From JASHVB01 sp035508435 (GTDB lineage Bacteria > Pseudomonadota > Alphaproteobacteria > Acetobacterales > Acetobacteraceae), in contig DATJNA010000016.1 of the NCBI GenBank assembly GCA_035508435.1, positions 62,001-126,000 of the forward strand: 64,000 nucleotides of DNA, read 5' to 3'. The number at the start of each line of letters is the position of its first letter. Within the stretch, counting starts at the first letter, position 1. Of this stretch, positions 44,412-53,883 are shown in pieces. The notes beneath the pieces were generated by a model. That model ran no database searches. It saw only the letters and a program-made list of their open reading frames with translations, and was not told where the DNA came from. Both the position numbers and the translations under genes were made by a program.

Positions 44412-45311
44412 ATGCCGGCACACACCGATATCGTGACCCATGGCTGGGTGGCGCGGCTGCCCCGTGCCTGGCTGCCCTACATCCTGCTTGCCCGCCTCGA
44501 CCGCCCCATCGGCACCTGGTTGCTCTTCCTCCCCGGCCTGTGGGGCATCTTGCTGGCGGGCCCACGGCCAGCACCGACCGCCCGGCTCATCCTGTTGTTC
44601 GCCGTCGGCAGCCTGGTGATGCGCGCCGCGGGCTGCGTGGTGAACGACCTGTGGGACCGCGACATCGATCGACGCGTGGCGCGCACCGCCGCACGGCCGC
44701 TCGCCTCCGGCGCGCTGCGCCCATGGCAGGCGCTGGTGTTCCTGGCAGTCTTGCTCGCCATCGGCCTGCTGATCCTGTTACAGCTCAATCCCCTGGCGCA
44801 GGGGTTGGGCGTCGCGTCGCTGGTGCTGGTGGCGCTCTATCCGCTGGCCAAGCGTGTCACCTGGTGGCCGCAGCTCGCCATGGGCTTCACCTTCGGCTTC
44901 GGCGCACCGCTGGGCTATGCCGCGGGCGCCGGCCGGCTGGATGCCGCCTGGGCGCTGCTGTACGGCGCCGCGATCCTGTGGGACCTGGGGTTCGACACGA
45001 TCTACGCCCACCAGGATCGCGAGGACGACGCATTGCTCGGCATCGGCTCCAGCGCCCTGGTTCTGGGGCAACGGACCAGGCCGTTCCTGGCGGCATGCTA
45101 CTCGGCGATGCTGCTGCTGCTGGCCGCCGCCGGATGGGCGCGCGGGCTGAGCCCGTGGTTCTACCTGGCACTCGTGCTGCCGGCGGCGTTGCTGGGCCGC
45201 CAGGTCGCGCTGCTGGACATCGACGACCCGGCCAACTGCCTGCGCCTGTTCCGAGCCAACCGCGAGGTAGGGCTGGCCGCGGCATTGGCAATCTTGCTCG
45301 GATGGCTGTGA
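44412..45311 (+). CDS. ubiA: 4-hydroxybenzoate polyprenyltransferase
   Basis: A 299-aa membrane enzyme of ubiquinone synthesis that prenylates 4-hydroxybenzoate. The first Asp-rich motif is AGCVVNDLWDRDIDRRVART (NDxxDxxxD) and the second is WDLGFDTIYAHQDREDD (DxxxD), with about eight hydrophobic segments. PRAWLPYILLARLDRPIGTW is the typical N-terminal stretch. ATG 44412 is chosen; a TTG start further upstream (44319) would add a basic, non-homologous leader. No ribosome binding site is clear. The gene stands alone. Confidence 0.93.
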   Translation: MPAHTDIVTHGWVARLPRAWLPYILLARLDRPIGTWLLFLPGLWGILLAGPRPAPTARLILLFAVGSLVMRAAGCVVNDLWDRDIDRRVARTAARPLASGALRPWQALVFLAVLLAIGLLILLQLNPLAQGLGVASLVLVALYPLAKRVTWWPQLAMGFTFGFGAPLGYAAGAGRLDAAWALLYGAAILWDLGFDTIYAHQDREDDALLGIGSSALVLGQRTRPFLAACYSAMLLLLAAAGWARGLSPWFYLALVLPAALLGRQVALLDIDDPANCLRLFRANREVGLAAALAILLGWL

Positions 45312-45487
45312 GGCACGCCGAGAAGTGTGATGCCACAACCATTTGGTGTGCGGCTACAGCCGAATGGTGGGAGCTACAACCAAGGGCCGCCCCGCCGCCG
45401 CCAGCCCGCGCTACGTGAAGGGCTGACGCATTGGCCCCGAATGCCCTATATGACAATGTCTTACCCTCTCGCAGGACACCGCACCCC

Positions 45488-46753
45488 GTGACCGATGCCA
45501 TCCAACTCACCCGGCTGCCCTCCGGCCTGACCGTTGTCACTGAACGCATGGACCGGGTGGAGACCGTCTCCTTCGGCGCCTATGTCGCCACGGGCTCCCG
45601 CAACGAGACCGCCGAGGAAAACGGCGTCTCGCATTTCCTGGAGCACATGGCGTTCAAGGGCACGGACCGCCGGACCGCCGCCGAGATTGCCGAGGAGATC
45701 GAGGCCGTGGGCGGCCACATCAACGCCTACACGGCGCGCGAGCAAACCGCCTATTACGTGAAGGTGCTCAAGGAGGACACCGCGCTGGGCGCCGACATCA
45801 TCGGCGACATCCTGACGCACTCCACCTTCGAGCCGGAGGAGCTGGAGCGCGAGCGCGGCGTGATCCTGCAGGAGATCGGCCAGGCCAACGATACGCCGGA
45901 CGACATCATTTTCGACTACTTCCAGGAAGCGGCGTACCCGGCGCAGCCGCTCGGGCGTTCCGTGCTGGGGTCCGAGGACGGCATCCGGAGCATGCCGCGT
46001 GGCACGCTGACCGCGTACATGAAAACCCACTATTCGGCGTCGAACGTCGTGGTCTCGGCCGCCGGCAACCTCCGCCACGAGCAAATCGTGTCACTGGTGG
46101 GACAACATTTCAGCGACCTGCCGCGGCATACCGCGCCGAAGATGGTCGCCGGGCGCTATCGCGGCGGCGAGTTCCGCGAGGACCGCGACCTCGACCAGGT
46201 GCATGTCGTGCTCGGCTTCCCCTCGGTCGGCTACGGGGAACCCGACTACTACCCCACGCTCCTGCTCTCCACCTTGCTCGGCGGCGGCATGTCGTCGCGA
46301 TTGTTCCAGGAGGTGCGGGAGAAGCGCGGCCTCGTTTATTCGATCTATTCGTTCAGCGCGCCCTACATGGATGGCGGCGTGTTCGGCATCTATGCCGGCA
46401 CCGGCGAAAGCGAGGCGGAGGAGCTGATGCCCGTCACGCTGGAGGAACTGCGCAAGGTGCAGGAAGCGGTGACCGAGGCGGAGCTGGGACGGGCACGGGC
46501 CCAGGTGAAGGCAAGCCTGCTGATGTCACTCGAAAGCACCGGCAGCCGGACGGAACAATTGGCGCGCCAGCTTCAGGTGTTCGGCCGCGTGGTGCCGACG
46601 GCGGAGACGGTGGCGAAGCTGAATGCGGTCACCACCGACGACGTGCGGCGCGCCGCGGGGCGGCAATTCCGCGCCAAGCCGACGCTGGCTGCGCTGGGAC
46701 CCGCCTCACGCGTGCCGAAGCTGTCGGCGATCGCGGAAAAACTCGCCGCCTAA
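45488..46753 (+). CDS. M16 family peptidase (mitochondrial processing peptidase-like)
   Basis: A 421-aa zinc peptidase of the beta-MPP type. The inverted zinc motif HxxEH is HFLEH at residues 49-53 (VSHFLEHMAFKGT), with the third ligand Glu in the downstream LERERGVILQEIGQ segment. The C-terminal half is the usual inactive lobe (GGGMSSRLFQEVREKRGLVY). It degrades short peptides; in alphaproteobacteria it is the relative of the mitochondrial enzyme. GTG 45488 is chosen because it matches the family N-terminus; a TTG start at 45431 is less likely. Its stop overlaps the convergent GT2 gene by four nt. Confidence 0.92.
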   Translation: MTDAIQLTRLPSGLTVVTERMDRVETVSFGAYVATGSRNETAEENGVSHFLEHMAFKGTDRRTAAEIAEEIEAVGGHINAYTAREQTAYYVKVLKEDTALGADIIGDILTHSTFEPEELERERGVILQEIGQANDTPDDIIFDYFQEAAYPAQPLGRSVLGSEDGIRSMPRGTLTAYMKTHYSASNVVVSAAGNLRHEQIVSLVGQHFSDLPRHTAPKMVAGRYRGGEFREDRDLDQVHVVLGFPSVGYGEPDYYPTLLLSTLLGGGMSSRLFQEVREKRGLVYSIYSFSAPYMDGGVFGIYAGTGESEAEELMPVTLEELRKVQEAVTEAELGRARAQVKASLLMSLESTGSRTEQLARQLQVFGRVVPTAETVAKLNAVTTDDVRRAAGRQFRAKPTLAALGPASRVPKLSAIAEKLAA

Positions 46754-47790
46754 TACCGCCCGTCGGATACCGCGGCCACCGCCGATCGCGGTTCGGCGGG
46801 GCGCGCTTGCCGGAAGCCGCCGCGCAACGCCTTCAGCGCGACGCGCGGCGCCTGTAACGCGCTCTCCGTCATGATGTGGCGAAACCCGCGCGGGCTCTCC
46901 AGCAGCAGGTTGATTGCCGGCGCGAAGGTGCCGGCTTTCAGCGCGTCGGTGAATGCGCGGTAATAGTAGAAATGCTCGATCACTGCCTTGTGGCGCCGCA
47001 GCGCGGCGGCCAGTTCGGTGTCGCGCATCACCATCCAGTGGCTGCGTAGCAGATCATCCTCGCGGCGGCGGATGCGCGCCAGATCCGCCGCCGACTGCAC
47101 ATCGGTCAGTGTCCCGGCCCGCACCGTATAGCGATAGGTCGTCTGTGGCGTCAGCCACCAGCGGCAGCCGCTCAGCAAACACGACAGCGACAACAGGAAG
47201 TCCTCACCGAAGCGATTCGTCTCGTCGTAACGCAGATTGTGCCGCTGGAGGAACGCGCGGCGTATCAGCGGCTTCAAAAATCCGTAGCTCACCCGCGGCT
47301 TGTAACGGCTGCCGACATTGCCGTTGACGAATTCGGCGGCCGACATCCATCTGCCTTCCGCGATATGATCCGGCCGGATCATCGGCTCGCCACGGCCGCT
47401 GCCTTGATCGGCGCACAGCAACAGGTTGTCGGCCACGATGTCCGCCTGCCGCTCCTCGCCGAGTGCCAACAGCCGCTCCAGCCGATCTGGCGCGAACGTG
47501 TCGTCAGCATCGAGTGGTGCGATCCATTGCCCGCGCGCCTTCGCGAGTGCGATGTTGCGAGCGGCGGCCGGGCCGCCGTTCATCGTTCGACGCAGCACGA
47601 CAACGCGCGGATCCTCGGTTGCCAGCCGTGCGGCAATCGCGGCCGTGTCATCGGTGGACGCGTCGTCTACCACCACGACCTCCAGTCTTCGTTCCGACTG
47701 TGCAAGAACAGAGCGGAGCGCAGCGCCGATCGTGCCGGCGGCATTATAGGCGGGCATGACAACGGAAACATTGATGGCGGTAGCGTGCAT
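46750..47790 (-). CDS. Family 2 glycosyltransferase (paralogue B)
   Basis: A 346-aa GT2 protein. The GT-A domain has SVVMPAYNAAGTIGAALRSV at the start, VVVDDASTDDTAAIA, and APLDADDTFAPDRLERLLAL carrying the DxD. The C-terminal half has a pattern shared with the next upstream glycosyltransferase (WMSAAEFVNGNVGSRY; FYYYRAFTDALKAG). GGAGG lies about nine nt upstream of ATG 47790. It probably builds a cell-surface glycan. It converges on the M16 peptidase gene. Confidence 0.88.
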   Translation of the reverse strand: MHATAINVSVVMPAYNAAGTIGAALRSVLAQSERRLEVVVVDDASTDDTAAIAARLATEDPRVVVLRRTMNGGPAAARNIALAKARGQWIAPLDADDTFAPDRLERLLALGEERQADIVADNLLLCADQGSGRGEPMIRPDHIAEGRWMSAAEFVNGNVGSRYKPRVSYGFLKPLIRRAFLQRHNLRYDETNRFGEDFLLSLSCLLSGCRWWLTPQTTYRYTVRAGTLTDVQSAADLARIRRREDDLLRSHWMVMRDTELAAALRRHKAVIEHFYYYRAFTDALKAGTFAPAINLLLESPRGFRHIMTESALQAPRVALKALRGGFRQARPAEPRSAVAAVSDGRY

Positions 47791-47922
47791 GCGTTCACCC
47801 CTCCGGGGGCGCAATATCGATGCGCCGACGTGAATCATGACCGCCGATTGATGCCTCGAATCCGGGCATCGTTGCTCGGCGCCGAAGAACGTTCCTCGCC
47901 GATATGCGTCTGCCTCAGCGCG

Positions 47923-47946
47923 GCATAGTCTCAAACGAGACTATGC
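47923..47946. other. Perfect 10-bp inverted repeat
   Basis: gcatagtctc and gagactatgc with a 4-nt loop (aaac), about 130 bp before the start of paralogue B and 100 bp after the stop of paralogue A. There is no T-run, so it may be an operator or an RNA hairpin rather than a terminator. Confidence 0.6.
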
Positions 47947-48043
47947 ATGCCACGTCATGTTGGTCAGGCAAACACCGGCGCAGTCAAATTGACGAGATAA
48001 ACTCGAACAACCGAGACATGCTTCAATGTTACAAATTGTGGCG

Positions 48044-49093
48044 CTACTTTGGTGCCGGCAGATCGTGCGGAATGCCCGCCGCCGCCGGTACTGCCTGTGC
48101 GGATCGCGACTGGCGGAAGCCGCCGCGCAACGCCTTCAACGCCACGCGTGGTGCCTGCATCGCACTTTCTGCGATGATATGACGGAAGCTGTGTGCGCTC
48201 TCAAGCAATAGACTCGCTGCCGGCATGAAGCTGCGGGCCTTCAGGGCGTCGGTGAACGCACGATAGTAATAGAAATGCTCCATCACCCGCTTGTGCCGGC
48301 GCAGCGCCGCCGCCAGGCTGGGATCGGCGGCGACCACCGGGTGGCTGCGCAGCAGGGCTGCCTCATAGGCGCCGATGCGTGACAGGTCGGCAGCCGACTG
48401 TACTTCAGTGAGCGTGCCTGATTGCACCCTGTAGAAGTACATAGCCAGCGGCGTGATCCACCATCGTGCACCACGCAGCAAACAATTCAAGGCAAACAGG
48501 TAGTCCTCGCCGAAACGGTTTTTTTCCTCGTAGCGCAGGCGATGAGTTTGCAGAAAGCGCCGGCGTATCAGGGGCTGCAGGAAGCCGTAGCTGATCCGTG
48601 GCGTATACCGGCTGCCGACATTGCCGGCCACGAATTCGGCCGCCGACATCCACTTCGCCTCAGGCAGCAGCGCCGGCGCAAGCATCGGTGAAGCGTGTTC
48701 ATGCTCGCCCTCGGGGCACAGCAGCAGGTTGTCGGCGACGATGTCGGCGCCGTGCGACTCGCCCATCGCTATCAGAGTCTCGAGACGTTCGGGTGCGAAT
48801 TGGTCATCGGCATCCAACAGGGCGGTCCAGGCGCCCCGAGCGGCCTGCATGCCGAGATTGCGGGCGGCAGCCGGGCCGCGGTTGATCGGCTGCCGCAACA
48901 GCCGCACCCGCGCGTCTGCCGTCGCGAAGCCAGCCGCAATGTCGGCCGTGGCATCGGTCGATGCATCGTCGATCACCAGCACCTCCACCCGACGCTCCGT
49001 CTGCCGCAGTGCGGACCCGATCGCTTGCTCCAGCGTCCTCGCGGCGTTGTACGCCGGCATGATGATCGAAGCCCGGACTTCCGTTTCCGCCAT
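48044..49093 (-). CDS. Family 2 glycosyltransferase (paralogue A)
   Basis: A 349-aa GT2 protein similar throughout to the gene at 46750: SIIMPAYNAARTLEQAIGSA, VLVIDDASTDATADIA, ALLDADDQFAPERLETLIAM, WMSAAEFVAGNVGSRYTPR and FYYYRAFTDALKARSF all have counterparts. The two genes arose by duplication. ATG 49093 has GAGG seven nt upstream. It lies 25 nt after the PIG-L deacetylase gene, so the two are probably one transcript; paralogue B follows after 253 nt and may have its own promoter. Confidence 0.88.
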   Translation of the reverse strand: MAETEVRASIIMPAYNAARTLEQAIGSALRQTERRVEVLVIDDASTDATADIAAGFATADARVRLLRQPINRGPAAARNLGMQAARGAWTALLDADDQFAPERLETLIAMGESHGADIVADNLLLCPEGEHEHASPMLAPALLPEAKWMSAAEFVAGNVGSRYTPRISYGFLQPLIRRRFLQTHRLRYEEKNRFGEDYLFALNCLLRGARWWITPLAMYFYRVQSGTLTEVQSAADLSRIGAYEAALLRSHPVVAADPSLAAALRRHKRVMEHFYYYRAFTDALKARSFMPAASLLLESAHSFRHIIAESAMQAPRVALKALRGGFRQSRSAQAVPAAAGIPHDLPAPK

Positions 49094-49118
49094 TACCGCC
49101 TCTGTACTGCCCTTGTTC

Positions 49119-49901
49119 TCATGCCGATGCGTCGATGAACACCTCGAAAGGCTGGGCAAAGATCGCCAGAAATTCGGGTGTCATGCGGAATGCGGTGGGA
49201 TCGTCGTGAATGAGGTCGGTGATTTGCGAGCTATGGCAGGCGATCGCGCGCTGTTTGGCCGCGACATGGGCGGTGATGCCGATGCGTCCGCCTCGCGGCG
49301 ACGTGCGCGGTACCCAGCCGTGCGCCGGCAACGTCCAGCCCCAGACGGGGAAACAAAACAATTTAGCACCGATCAGCGGCGCGGCAAGCGCGGCGGCGCG
49401 ATAGGCCGCCACGTGATCATGGTGTGGATCGCCCGGCCAGGTGGTGCAGATCGTGCCGATGCCGCGTGCCTTCGCGTGGCCGGTAATTCGTTGCGCCACC
49501 CGCCGCAATGGCAACCCCCGCATCGGTGCGTGCCCGTCGGGCAGGCCGAAGAACGTCACGCGATCCTCGGGCAGTCCCACCGCGGCGAGCGCGGCGCGCG
49601 TTTCCTCCTCACGCAACGCGCGCAACCGGGATGGGGGGAACTCACGCGAGCGCGGATGCGAGCCGGCACCGTCGGTCAGCACCACCACATGCACCGGTTG
49701 GCCGCGGGCCTGGCAATCCGCCATCAGGCCCCCGCAACCCAGACTTTCATCGTCCGGATGCGGCGCCAGAATAAGAACAGGATCGAAACCAAGAAGTTCC
49801 GGGACATTGGTCAACGGCAGCTCACGCAACGCCCGCAGCACGGGGCCGGCCGGCACCATTGGCACAACGAAACGGCGGAATCGGGCCGGGATGTGCAGCA
49901 T
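49119..49901 (-). CDS. PIG-L family deacetylase
   Basis: A 260-aa zinc-dependent deacetylase of the PIG-L/LmbE type. The zinc motif is APHPDDESLGCGG (HPDD near residue 48), the third ligand is in PGDPHHDHVAAYRAA (residues about 155), and VVVLTDGAGSH matches the family strand. Likely substrate: an N-acetylglucosamine residue on a lipid or glycan made by the neighbouring glycosyltransferases, which is inference. AGGA lies upstream of ATG 49901. It is the first gene of the minus-strand glycan group. Confidence 0.88.
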   Translation of the reverse strand: MLHIPARFRRFVVPMVPAGPVLRALRELPLTNVPELLGFDPVLILAPHPDDESLGCGGLMADCQARGQPVHVVVLTDGAGSHPRSREFPPSRLRALREEETRAALAAVGLPEDRVTFFGLPDGHAPMRGLPLRRVAQRITGHAKARGIGTICTTWPGDPHHDHVAAYRAAALAAPLIGAKLFCFPVWGWTLPAHGWVPRTSPRGGRIGITAHVAAKQRAIACHSSQITDLIHDDPTAFRMTPEFLAIFAQPFEVFIDASA

Positions 49902-50293
49902 CGCATCCTACCTGGACCTGCCTGGAACCGATGCCAAGAGGTACCCGAGCGGTGTCGGGCGTCTGACCGGCGACACGCCCGCCCCGAGCGGCAGGTGACC
50001 GCCGCGGCATATGCCAAAATGTCGGGAAACTGCGCTGGTTCGGCCGCGCGGCACGCCAATGCTTCACATCGGCGGGATCGCATTGCGGACGACCGGCGGG
50101 GACGAAATATTTGGCGAAACCATTAATCAACAGCAACCTTATCGCTCGATACTTCTCGGTTTCCGATATCGCCGTCGCAACCGCGATCGGTTATGAAACA
50201 TCAGACGGTGGGCAACGCTGTTGTGCCGCCACCGCCTCGGAATGTGCGCACCGTGCCGGGCGCGAACGCATATCCATCCCAGTGGTGGTATGC
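49902..50293. other. Intergenic region between divergent and exported-protein genes
   Basis: About 390 bp. It must carry the promoter of the PIG-L gene (right of 49901) and lies downstream of the exported-protein gene. No T-run terminator, repeat or coding frame was seen; a somewhat AT-richer patch is at 50105-50170. Confidence 0.4.
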
Positions 50294-52606
50294 TCAGGTG
50301 ATGGCGTGCTGTAGCAACGTCGCCAGGCTCACCTGCCCGGCCCCTTGCAGGGTTGCGATCACCGATCCGTTGCCGGCACCGTCCGGCGACAGGCTGATGA
50401 CCGCGTTGTTGTCCTGGGTCGAGACGGACAGGTAGTTTCCGAGCGTGCCCTGGCTACCATCCCACGAGGTCGACGTAAGAGCTCTGCGCAAATCGAGCGT
50501 GTCGCCGTTCTGCAGCACATAACCGAATATGTCGTCGGTCCCATCGCCGGCTCCGGGCAGGGCAATGGTGTTGTTGGCGCCGCTGTCGTCGATCGTGACA
50601 TTGCCGCCGGATGCGCTCACCACGTTGCCGCTGCCGGCAATCTGGATGGTATCGTTGCCGCCGCTGGCGGTGATCGTGTTGTTGCCCTGGAACGCCTGCA
50701 CCGTGTCGGTGCCGCCGGACAACGTCACCGTATTCCCGATACCGCCAACGAACAGCATGTGATCTCCGGACGACGCGGTGATGGCGGTGTGGTTCACGAT
50801 CTCCACGGGAGCCGCGTCATCCGGCGCGATAGTGATGCCGGTGCCGGCCTGGGCAGCGGTCGCGCTGCCGCTCGTGGCACCGCTTGGGGCGGGGTCGGTG
50901 CCGGTGGCCGAGCCGGCGCCTGACGGGTTGGCGCCGCCCGCGGAACTGCCCGCGGAGCCGGCGTTCACCGCGATCGTCGCCTCCACTTCCACGCCCGCCT
51001 GATTCCACACATCGACCGTGATCGTATCAGCACCACCACCTGCCGGCGCGGTATAGGTCATGCTGGCGAGGTCAGCGTTGATCTGCGCCAGCGAGCCCGA
51101 GAACATGCCATTCGCCACCGGCCCGCCTCCGGGGCCGAAGGCCTGGCCATCGATCGTCAGAGTGCCGCTGCTGTCCCACGCGTTCAGCGCCAAGGCGCCG
51201 CCGTTGCCGGCGCCCCAGGAATCGCTGACGGAGATGCCCGAGAGCGCGGTCGTATCCCCCGCAGTCACGGTCGTGGATGCCGGTACCGTCACCGCGAGAT
51301 CGGTCGGCGTGCCGGCAGCACCGCCCGCGGTGGCGGTCGTGCCGGCACCGCCGGATGCCGCCGTGCTGCCACTCGCGGCCGGATCGCTGGTGTTCGTGCT
51401 TGTGGCCGAACCCCCGGTGGTTGCGCCGTTGCCGGAGCCGGCCGTGCCGGCTGGGGCGGTGCCGGTGGTCGCGCCGGCGTTGGGCATCACCTCGATCAGC
51501 AGGGGATCGCCGCCAAGACTGACCGACACGCTGCTGGTGTCGCTGGCGCTCGCGATCGACGAAGTCCCGGTGACCGGATCGAACACGTCAACCTCCGAGG
51601 CGGAGGACGGCAGGTTCACCGTCACCGTGTGCTGGCTGCCAGCTTCGTCCCACAGCCCGATCCAGAACGAGCCATTCGATTGCTCCATCAGAATCGAATT
51701 GTCGCCGGACTGCGTGCCCGACAGGTTGTAGCTGAGCGACCCCGGCGTGAAGCTGCCGGCGCCGTTGCCGGGATCGGCAAGCAGCGTTGTCAGGTTGTGC
51801 AGTGCGGTTGCCGCCGGGCGCGCCGAACCGTCGGAATTGAACAACCCCCAGTCGCCCGACGAATCGTCATACAGGCCATAAAACCACATGCCGGCATCGC
51901 CATTCGCAATGCCGTCGAACGTGGAATCCACAACATATTGCGCGATCTGACCTTCGCTGAATTGGCTGGTCTGCCAACCGATCTCCGTGGTGATCACCTG
52001 CCGTGACGCTGCGGCCAATTGCGCGTCACTGTTCAGCGACTGGATGGTTTCATCCGGTGTCTGGCCGACATTCGGATAGGCGTGGGCATTGGCGTAGTCG
52101 GTATAGGCGGAGAGGTCGCCGACATCCGGGTAGTCGCCTTCCCAGTTGTTCGCCGCCGTCCAGCCCGAGCCGAAGCTCATGTTGATCACCGGCAGCCCCT
52201 GCTGCTGCCCCATTGCGTAGACCTGCTGCTGGAACTGCGCGGTCCAGGACAGCGAGTTGCCGTTCGACTGCGCGTAGGAGTCGTCTTCCTCGTTGCCACC
52301 TTCAATCGAATGCAGGATGCCGTCCGCTGCCAGCTGCGGCACCAGCGCCAGCGCATCCTGTTCCCAGGCCGGCGCGCCTTCCGGCATGTACAAGTCGAAC
52401 TTCGCACCGGTGGCTTGCGAAACCTGTTGCCACACGGCGATTTCGCCGGCGCTCGCCGTGCTGTCGCGCACGATCCCAACCCCGAGATATTCCAGGTCTT
52501 GCTCTATCATTGCAGTGTTCGAGTAGGCACCGGCATCGCCGATATGCGTGTTGACCCCCAAGGTTCCGAGGAAATCGTCGGCGCTGATGGCGGTTGTCGT
52601 TGTCAT
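50294..52606 (-). CDS. Exported glycosidase-like protein with repeat-rich C-terminus
   Basis: A 770-aa protein. Residues 1-290 look like a (beta/alpha)8 glycosidase of clan GH-A: a Glu of HSIEGGNEEDD (E106, acid/base in NE) and E208 in VITTEIGWQ (nucleophile). Residues about 385-420 and 590-625 are Gly/Ser/Thr/Ala-rich linkers, and another domain lies between them. The last 150 residues carry repeats like SGGTDTVQAFQGNN and SGGNDTIQIAGSGN, resembling RTX-type calcium-binding strands though not perfect nonapeptides. No signal peptide is present, which fits type I secretion. ATG 52606 has AAGGAA upstream. The substrate could be an extracellular polysaccharide. Confidence 0.7.
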   Translation of the reverse strand: MTTTTAISADDFLGTLGVNTHIGDAGAYSNTAMIEQDLEYLGVGIVRDSTASAGEIAVWQQVSQATGAKFDLYMPEGAPAWEQDALALVPQLAADGILHSIEGGNEEDDSYAQSNGNSLSWTAQFQQQVYAMGQQQGLPVINMSFGSGWTAANNWEGDYPDVGDLSAYTDYANAHAYPNVGQTPDETIQSLNSDAQLAAASRQVITTEIGWQTSQFSEGQIAQYVVDSTFDGIANGDAGMWFYGLYDDSSGDWGLFNSDGSARPAATALHNLTTLLADPGNGAGSFTPGSLSYNLSGTQSGDNSILMEQSNGSFWIGLWDEAGSQHTVTVNLPSSASEVDVFDPVTGTSSIASASDTSSVSVSLGGDPLLIEVMPNAGATTGTAPAGTAGSGNGATTGGSATSTNTSDPAASGSTAASGGAGTTATAGGAAGTPTDLAVTVPASTTVTAGDTTALSGISVSDSWGAGNGGALALNAWDSSGTLTIDGQAFGPGGGPVANGMFSGSLAQINADLASMTYTAPAGGGADTITVDVWNQAGVEVEATIAVNAGSAGSSAGGANPSGAGSATGTDPAPSGATSGSATAAQAGTGITIAPDDAAPVEIVNHTAITASSGDHMLFVGGIGNTVTLSGGTDTVQAFQGNNTITASGGNDTIQIAGSGNVVSASGGNVTIDDSGANNTIALPGAGDGTDDIFGYVLQNGDTLDLRRALTSTSWDGSQGTLGNYLSVSTQDNNAVISLSPDGAGNGSVIATLQGAGQVSLATLLQHAIT

Positions 52607-53133
52607 TAGGATATTCTTCCTTGGCTGCGGGCGCAATCGTCCCCGCGGGGCGATCGCGCATATGTTGCGATACCAGACTAATTAGCCGGATAACGGGTCA
52701 GGCGCGCAGGAGGGCCTGCCCGGCGTTGGTGGAAGGTCGCGGTTTCTCCTTGACGAAGACCCCGTGGATGCGGGACTTCGGTTGACCATGTCGCGCGGCG
52801 CCACAATCGACGGCGACGGCGATCACGATCTCAACGGAACCGTTTTACCAATATTTTCCCGACGGCAAGCACGGTATCGTGAGAACGCTCGCGGGAACCG
52901 ACATTTCGCCGATATGGACTACGCATGAACACGATGGCTTGCGACGAATTTCCTATGGGTGAGCGCGTGTGCCATCTGCTGCACAGCGTGTGTGGCAACC
53001 TTGCCACGCAGAATCGGTTCGTTGGTCATTTGATATGGTACGTTCTAATTCGAAAGTTCGCAGCAAGCGGCCGTGTACAACGATAAAATGCCGGGATCAT
53101 TCCGCGGACTCGCGCGATTGGCGTTGGCTCGCG
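52607..53133. other. Intergenic region between exported-protein and flavodoxin-like genes
   Basis: About 530 bp without a recognisable gene. It holds the promoter of the exported-protein gene near 52607-52700, with an AT-richer stretch (tatgttgcgataccagactaa). A perfect inverted repeat gtggcaa-cc-ttgccac is at 52992-53007. The rest shows nothing. Confidence 0.45.
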
Positions 53134-53625
53134 TTAGAAAATGCCGCTGGCAAGCCCGGCCGCCATGGCGGCTCCCAATTCGGCGCAGCGGGCAAGCGCC
53201 ACGTGCGGAATGCGCTTCGGCGCGAGGATCGCCTCCGGCGTCTGGGCGCGAGTGCACACAATCAGCGGCTCGGCCACCTGACGCAGCCGCCACCCGGTGG
53301 CGATGCGCGCAATCTGCCGCGCGGCGTTGGTGCCGTCGGAGCCGGCACAGATCAACATGGCATAGGGCCGGCCATTGATGCGATCCAGCACCGGATAGTA
53401 GCAGCGGTCGAAGAACGCCTTCATTTCGCCGGCCAGCGCGGCAAGGTTCTCCGGCGTCGCGAAGATGTAGCCGTCGGCGGCAAGCACGTCCTCCGGCTGC
53501 GCCTGCGTCGCGGCGAGCAGGACGGTGCGAAGATCGGATTCCGCCGCAGCGGCGTCCCGCGCTGCCTCCGCCATCTGCTGCGTGCCGCCGGTGCGGGAGT
53601 ACGCGACGATCAGGAGAGTCTTCAT
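53134..53625 (-). CDS. Flavodoxin-like NAD(P)H-dependent reductase
   Basis: A 163-aa flavodoxin-fold protein. The N-terminus LLIVAYSRTGGTQQMAEAAR is the FMN-phosphate loop (SxTGxT), GYIFATPENLAALAGEMKAFF is the conserved isoalloxazine-contacting segment (TPEN type), and AGSDGTNAARQ closes the fold. It probably reduces a quinone or another electrophile, but the partner is unknown. ATG 53625 is preferred over longer frames because the family starts there. The gene stands between unrelated neighbours. Confidence 0.78.
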   Translation of the reverse strand: MKTLLIVAYSRTGGTQQMAEAARDAAAAESDLRTVLLAATQAQPEDVLAADGYIFATPENLAALAGEMKAFFDRCYYPVLDRINGRPYAMLICAGSDGTNAARQIARIATGWRLRQVAEPLIVCTRAQTPEAILAPKRIPHVALARCAELGAAMAAGLASGIF

Positions 53626-53883
53626 GACGACGGCCGCCCCAGACGGGCGAAGGCCCGCCATCCGCAGCCGACACGACAACCGCGGCAAAGACGTGGCGGT
53701 GCTTCGCCCGCCGCGGCGTTGGCAACCTCGCAGCACGATCCGCGTCATCGCTCGCTCCGGCCTGCCGACGCACGACCGACAGCGGCGGCCACTGGCGAAG
53801 ACCACGGCCTCGCTTTAGCTTCCCCGCATGACAGATGCCTCACCGTCTCACCCCTCGCGTCCGGCCGCGCCCCCATTGCGCCG

